The notes beneath the pieces were generated by a model. The model had not been told where the DNA came from and searched no databases. It worked only from the letters and a program-made list of their open reading frames with translations. This document shows, piece by piece, positions 61,524 to 64,000 of a DNA stretch of 64,000 nt. The position numbers and the translations under genes were made by a program. The stretch spans positions 1-64,000 of the forward strand of contig WJLW01000114.1 of assembly GCA_014728295.1 (NCBI GenBank), read 5' to 3'. Each line of letters begins with the position of its first letter. The stretch's first letter is position 1. This DNA comes from Chitinivibrionales bacterium (GTDB lineage: Bacteria > Fibrobacterota > Chitinivibrionia > Chitinivibrionales > WJKA01).

Positions 61524-61526
61524 GCG
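61511..61526 (+). promoter_or_regulatory. Predicted sigma-54 promoter of dodecin-SOR
   Basis: CGGCACAGGTTTTGCG: -24 GGCACA, -12 TTGCG, GG-N10-GC, 44 nt before the dodecin ATG. It overlaps the right arm of the inverted repeat behind htrA. Confidence 0.58.
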
Positions 61527-61570
61527 CTTATATGCAGATACGTAATCTGTTATTTCTTGAAAGGATAAGT

Positions 61571-61780
61571 ATGGAAAATCACGTCTACAAAAAAATTGAA
61601 ATCACCGGTTCTTCAGAACAAGGCATGCAAGACGCTATCGAAAATGCCGTTGCCCAGGTTTCAAAATCAATCAGAAACATGCGCTGGCTGGAGTTGGTTA
61701 ACGTACGGGGGCATTTCGAGGACAACAAAATCAAGCACTGGCAGTCGACGGTAAAAATCGGATTTGATGTTGAAGAATAA
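61571..61780 (+). CDS. Dodecin
   Basis: 69 aa flavin-storage protein. ATG 61571 follows AAAGGA; the longer open frame upstream crosses the terminator and promoter. The family pattern is clear: VYKKIEITGSSEQGMQDAIE, the Trp in MRWLELVNVRGHF that stacks on flavin, and the final strand WQSTVKIGFDVEE. It forms 12-mers that bind FMN/FAD and limit flavin photochemistry. It is followed by superoxide reductase after 95 nt. Confidence 0.95.
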   Translation: MENHVYKKIEITGSSEQGMQDAIENAVAQVSKSIRNMRWLELVNVRGHFEDNKIKHWQSTVKIGFDVEE

Positions 61781-61875
61781 AAAACCATCCGGAAACGAAT
61801 AAATTCATTTGCAGAAACCAGTTATATGCGACTGAGCACTCTGCGCGTATTCACTTTTGCCACAAGGAGCACCCT

Positions 61876-62307
61876 ATGAGCATTTATGCATGCACTTCCT
61901 GCGGTCACATTGAATTTGAGTCCGCTCCCGATTCCTGCCCGCAATGCAGGGCACAAACCTTTGAGCAGAATGACAACATCTTTACCGAATCCGCCGAAAA
62001 AAGCAAGGAAGCTGCACCAAAGCATATTCCTTCGATCAAAGTGTCCAATGAGTGCGGCCTCTTTCCCGAAAAAGAATGTTCGGACCTTATGGTACGTATC
62101 GGTGAAACTCCGCACCCTATGGAGGAAAAGCACCACATACGCTTCATCGACTGTTATGAAGAGAAGCGCTACATCGGCAGAGTCAATCTGACCCCGGCGC
62201 TTCATCCTGCCGGATGCTTTCACATAAAGTCGCAGGCGTCGCACGTTACGATAGTAGAAAATTGCAATATACACGGCTACTGGATGGCCGAACAGAAACT
62301 GGGTTGA
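61876..62307 (+). CDS. Superoxide reductase with rubredoxin-like zinc ribbon
   Basis: 143 aa. An N-terminal four-Cys ribbon (CTSC at 6-9, CPQC at 21-24) precedes a desulfoferrodoxin-type iron domain. Active-site ligands are visible: His50 (KHIPSIK), His80 and His86 (HPMEEKHHIRFI), and Cys130/His133 (ENCNIHGYW). The Glu of the superoxide-binding loop expected in EKHIP-type motifs appears as AAPKHIP, so the acidic residue before Lys seems absent. It reduces superoxide to peroxide without making O2, usual in anaerobes or microaerophiles. AAGGAG precedes the start. Confidence 0.9.
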   Translation: MSIYACTSCGHIEFESAPDSCPQCRAQTFEQNDNIFTESAEKSKEAAPKHIPSIKVSNECGLFPEKECSDLMVRIGETPHPMEEKHHIRFIDCYEEKRYIGRVNLTPALHPAGCFHIKSQASHVTIVENCNIHGYWMAEQKLG

Positions 62308-62428
62308 CCGCGGCCGTAAAGAGACTGTTACCGCGTGGTTATGCCTGAATCTGCCGGATGCGACAGGTAGAAGGCATAGCCACAAGGTATCCCCCAAAAT
62401 ATGCGCGCGTTATCTTCCCGGCGCGCTG

Positions 62429-62448
62429 CGCTGTTTTATTAAACAGCG
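62429..62448. repeat. 8-bp hairpin behind the superoxide reductase
   Basis: CGCTGTTT (62429-62436) and AAACAGCG (62441-62448) enclose a TATT loop. It may be the SOR terminator, though no long T-run follows, or a leader hairpin of the next gene. Confidence 0.4.
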
Positions 62449-62479
62449 GAGCAGGATTCGTTGGAAAGGCAAAGCAGAA

Positions 62480-62770
62480 ATGATGTCGGAACACCACCAG
62501 GATGTCTTCGCAGCAGGCATGCGAGAGCGATACCGTATGCTGAAAAAACAATGCAATGAACTGCGCTCAATGATGATGATGAAGGGTATGAGCACCAGCC
62601 AAATCGACACTAAAATTCAAAGGCTGCACACCAAAATCAACAGCGATTTACAACAACTGGCCCGGCTTAAATCGCAGGGGGCAACAGGCCGGATCGAAAA
62701 TACCGAACTGTCGTGGATCGAAACCAGAAAACTGTTTCGCATCCTCTGTTCCAGTATCAGAATTTCCTGA
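62480..62770 (+). CDS. Small coiled-coil hypothetical protein
   Basis: 96 aa (ATG 62480 or the adjacent ATG 62483; AAAGG upstream). Mostly helical and charged (FAAGMRERYRMLKKQCNELRS, QIDTKIQRLHTKINSDLQQL), with four Met in a row near residue 31. No family recognised. A 172-nt gap holds the hairpin at 62429. Confidence 0.5.
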   Translation: MMSEHHQDVFAAGMRERYRMLKKQCNELRSMMMMKGMSTSQIDTKIQRLHTKINSDLQQLARLKSQGATGRIENTELSWIETRKLFRILCSSIRIS

Positions 62771-62818
62771 CCCGACTTTTTGTTGTATCCGCCTGCATAT
62801 GTGCACGGAATAATACCG

Positions 62819-63253
62819 TCAAGCCGCACACTTCTGAGCTTCGCCCTCTGCAACCTTGCGCATCATTGCACCCGTCAAGAGCGTGTCACTTTTTCGAGCG
62901 ATATCCCCAACCGTAATAATTCCCGCCGGCCTCCCGTCTTCATGTTTTACAATGAGACGTCGAACGCAATGCTCCTCCATAATCAGCACAGCCTGCTCGA
63001 CTTTCATTTCGGGAGTGCATGTTTTTATGTCTCTGCTCATCATTTCTGCAATCGATACATGCGCCGGGAACAGGTCATTTGACGTGACCCGAACAATAAT
63101 ATCGCGGTCCGTTATCATCCCGACAACTTCATCATTTTCAACTACGGGCAATGCCCCGATGTTGCACTCTTTCATTACTATTGCAGCATCCCGCGCGGTT
63201 GCATCAGGTTTGACGGTCTGTACGTTACTGGTCATAACTTCCTTGACCTGCAT
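62819..63253 (-). CDS. CBS-domain pair protein
   Basis: 144 aa from ATG 63253 (AAGGAG at good spacing): MQVKEVMTSNVQTVKPDATA opens CBS1 (with IGALPVVENDEVVGMITDRDI) and SIAEMMSRDIKTCTPEMKVE opens CBS2 (with VRRLIVKHEDGRPAGIITVGD). A stand-alone CBS pair of this type usually senses adenine nucleotides. It is divergent from the third BON gene; the 365-nt gap holds direct repeats and a sigma-54-like site pointing right. Confidence 0.92.
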   Translation of the reverse strand: MQVKEVMTSNVQTVKPDATARDAAIVMKECNIGALPVVENDEVVGMITDRDIIVRVTSNDLFPAHVSIAEMMSRDIKTCTPEMKVEQAVLIMEEHCVRRLIVKHEDGRPAGIITVGDIARKSDTLLTGAMMRKVAEGEAQKCAA

Positions 63254-63353
63254 AAGCCGCTCCTTGTTGAGAATCGTGGAAAAATCAAATAGAGCACGCG
63301 AATAGACTTTATCAAAAATTATGCCCGTCAGTGTTGGCAAACAGCGCGTTTGA

Positions 63354-63378
63354 ATTCGTGCCGAACATTCGTGCCGAA
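63354..63378. repeat. 12-bp direct repeat, period 13
   Basis: ATTCGTGCCGAA occurs at 63354-63365 and again at 63367-63378. It sits about 140 bp upstream of the sigma-54-like site at 63519, the usual distance of an activator-binding site, and about 100 bp upstream of the CBS gene. Confidence 0.5.
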
Positions 63379-63518
63379 TAAAGTTACCCGCCCTTCATTT
63401 CTCACAATTGCCAAGCATTTCTGCGGATTTGGGAATGCAAGCCGATTTTTCTCACTGCGTCCTTCCAAAATCTTTTCGTAAAAGCGTCGCTTACCCGCGC
63501 GGCCCGCTTTTCAGCCGG

Positions 63519-63534
63519 TGGCATAATGCTTGCA
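63519..63534 (+). promoter_or_regulatory. Predicted sigma-54 promoter of the third BON gene
   Basis: TGGCATAATGCTTGCA: -24 TGGCATA, -12 TTGCA, GG-N10-GC, near-consensus, 84 nt before ATG 63619. Confidence 0.75.
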
Positions 63535-63544
63535 TTTGACTACG

Positions 63545-63566
63545 GAGCGAATCACCGAGCGAATCA
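63545..63566. repeat. 10-bp direct repeat at the BON promoter
   Basis: GAGCGAATCA at 63545-63554 and 63557-63566, 12-bp period, just after the -12 element and around the likely transcription start. Possible operator. Confidence 0.4.
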
Positions 63567-63618
63567 TGTTTCGCGTATGAATGCGCTTTTTTTTGCAACT
63601 GAATAAGGAGGTACGATT

Positions 63619-64000
63619 ATGGCAGCGCTCAGGCTCTCACCCCGTCATTCACCTTTCATGCAGCTCAACAGGCACGTTATCACCATTTGCCTGATCGGTA
63701 CCGTCATTTTTGCCTGCCCGATAGCTGCTCAACAAACCGAATTGACCGACGGGAAAATCACCGATGCCATTCATCAGGAGCTTTTCATCGATGATGCAGT
63801 GTCGAGTCATCTGATTGACATAGGCGTCGAGAAAGGCATTGCCACGCTTACCGGCACGGTAGACAACATTCTCGCAGAAGAACGTGCGGTGAAGCTGGCT
63901 CAGTCGGTAAAAGGCGTACGCTCGGTGATTGATCGTCTGCTGGTAAAGCCGGTAGCGCGCAGCGATAATGAAATTCGCAGAGATGTCATAACCGCCCTGG
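63619..64000 (+). CDS. BON-domain periplasmic protein (paralogue 3), partial
   Basis: Runs off the window; 127 codons seen. ATG 63619 follows a perfect AAGGAGGT. A signal peptide (ITICLIGTVIFACPIAAQ) is followed by a BON domain (GKITDAIHQELFIDDAVSS, LIDIGVEKGIATLTGTVDN, GVRSVIDRLLVKPVARSDNE) and the start of a second. The phrase VSSHLID and the KPVARSD/HPVERSD linker match the two six-BON proteins at 33-36 kb, so this is a third paralogue, probably of similar length. Confidence 0.9.
   Translation, partial: MAALRLSPRHSPFMQLNRHVITICLIGTVIFACPIAAQQTELTDGKITDAIHQELFIDDAVSSHLIDIGVEKGIATLTGTVDNILAEERAVKLAQSVKGVRSVIDRLLVKPVARSDNEIRRDVITAL

Noticed and set aside
61822..62397. 191-codon minus-strand frame over the superoxide reductase
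   Set aside because: The plus-strand gene has all metal ligands and a ribosome site; the minus frame is a shadow.
1..64000. CRISPR arrays, rRNA operons, prophage or toxin-antitoxin modules
   Set aside because: No regularly spaced repeats, no rRNA-like stretches, and no phage or recognisable toxin-antitoxin genes were seen on reading both strands.

Overview
The window comes from a Gram-negative bacterium with an outer membrane. It carries a lipoprotein-type efflux channel, an Mla lipid-transport operon, periplasmic BON and HtrA proteins, and an outer-membrane-like protein. Two decayed secreted genes end in a tail resembling the type 9 secretion C-terminal signal, which hints at the Fibrobacterota/Chlorobi/Bacteroidota side of the tree. 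I cannot fix the phylum. No rRNA, tRNA or CRISPR array was found.

Layout. 0.5-6.4 kb: tripartite RND efflux operon (+), then an Fpg-type DNA glycosylase (-). 7.4-12.1 kb: kaiC-kaiB-hybrid histidine kinase operon (-). 12.7-17.5 kb: a possible leader ORF, a CheB-CheR-PAS protein and a soluble PAS histidine kinase (+). 17.6-20.9 kb: a transposed island with a Y1 (RAYT-type) transposase between 28-bp inverted repeats, a broken carbohydrate esterase, and an internally deleted mini-copy of the same element. 21.1-23.8 kb: a sigma-54 activator (REC-AAA-Fis), a tandem PRC-barrel protein and a universal stress protein. 24.0-25.6 kb: a small hypothetical protein, a ferredoxin, a hemerythrin and a zinc-ribbon protein (-). 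25.7-36.3 kb: a seven-gene envelope/carbohydrate operon (-): two six-BON periplasmic proteins, DUF502, an alpha/alpha-toroid glycosidase, GT4, YihY, and a phosphodiesterase-EEP fusion. 36.7-42 kb: a kinase, a single-domain receiver, SRPBCC, a ferritin-like protein, a MITE-like repeat and a CBS-kinase. 42-50.6 kb: a ferritin-like/hydrolase/PRPP-synthetase operon, OsmC, Hsp20, a CPA2 antiporter, and a ferredoxin-DUF4404-rhomboid-NDH2 operon. 50.7-53.5 kb: PTS enzyme I, a truncated DUF4912 protein and a marC remnant. 53.5-64 kb: a beta-barrel-like protein plus flavin reductase, mlaEFD-ftsH, HtrA, dodecin-superoxide reductase, a CBS protein and a third BON protein cut by the window edge.

The most striking result lies in the intergenic DNA. 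At least ten transcription units in the window are preceded, 45-130 nt before the start codon, by a sigma-54-type -24/-12 element (TGGYAY-N5-TTGC, GG-N10-GC). They include kaiCB-kinase, hemerythrin-ferredoxin, the BON operon, the ferritin-like/PRPP operon, hsp20, ferredoxin-NDH2, mla-ftsH, htrA, dodecin-SOR and the third BON gene. Three more units (PRC-usp, osmC, the barrel protein) share a variant with GT at -12. With an NtrC-type activator and several soluble sensor kinases in the same window, this reads as a chromosomal block of sigma-54-controlled stress, redox and envelope-maintenance genes that includes a Kai module. This is inference from sequence alone.
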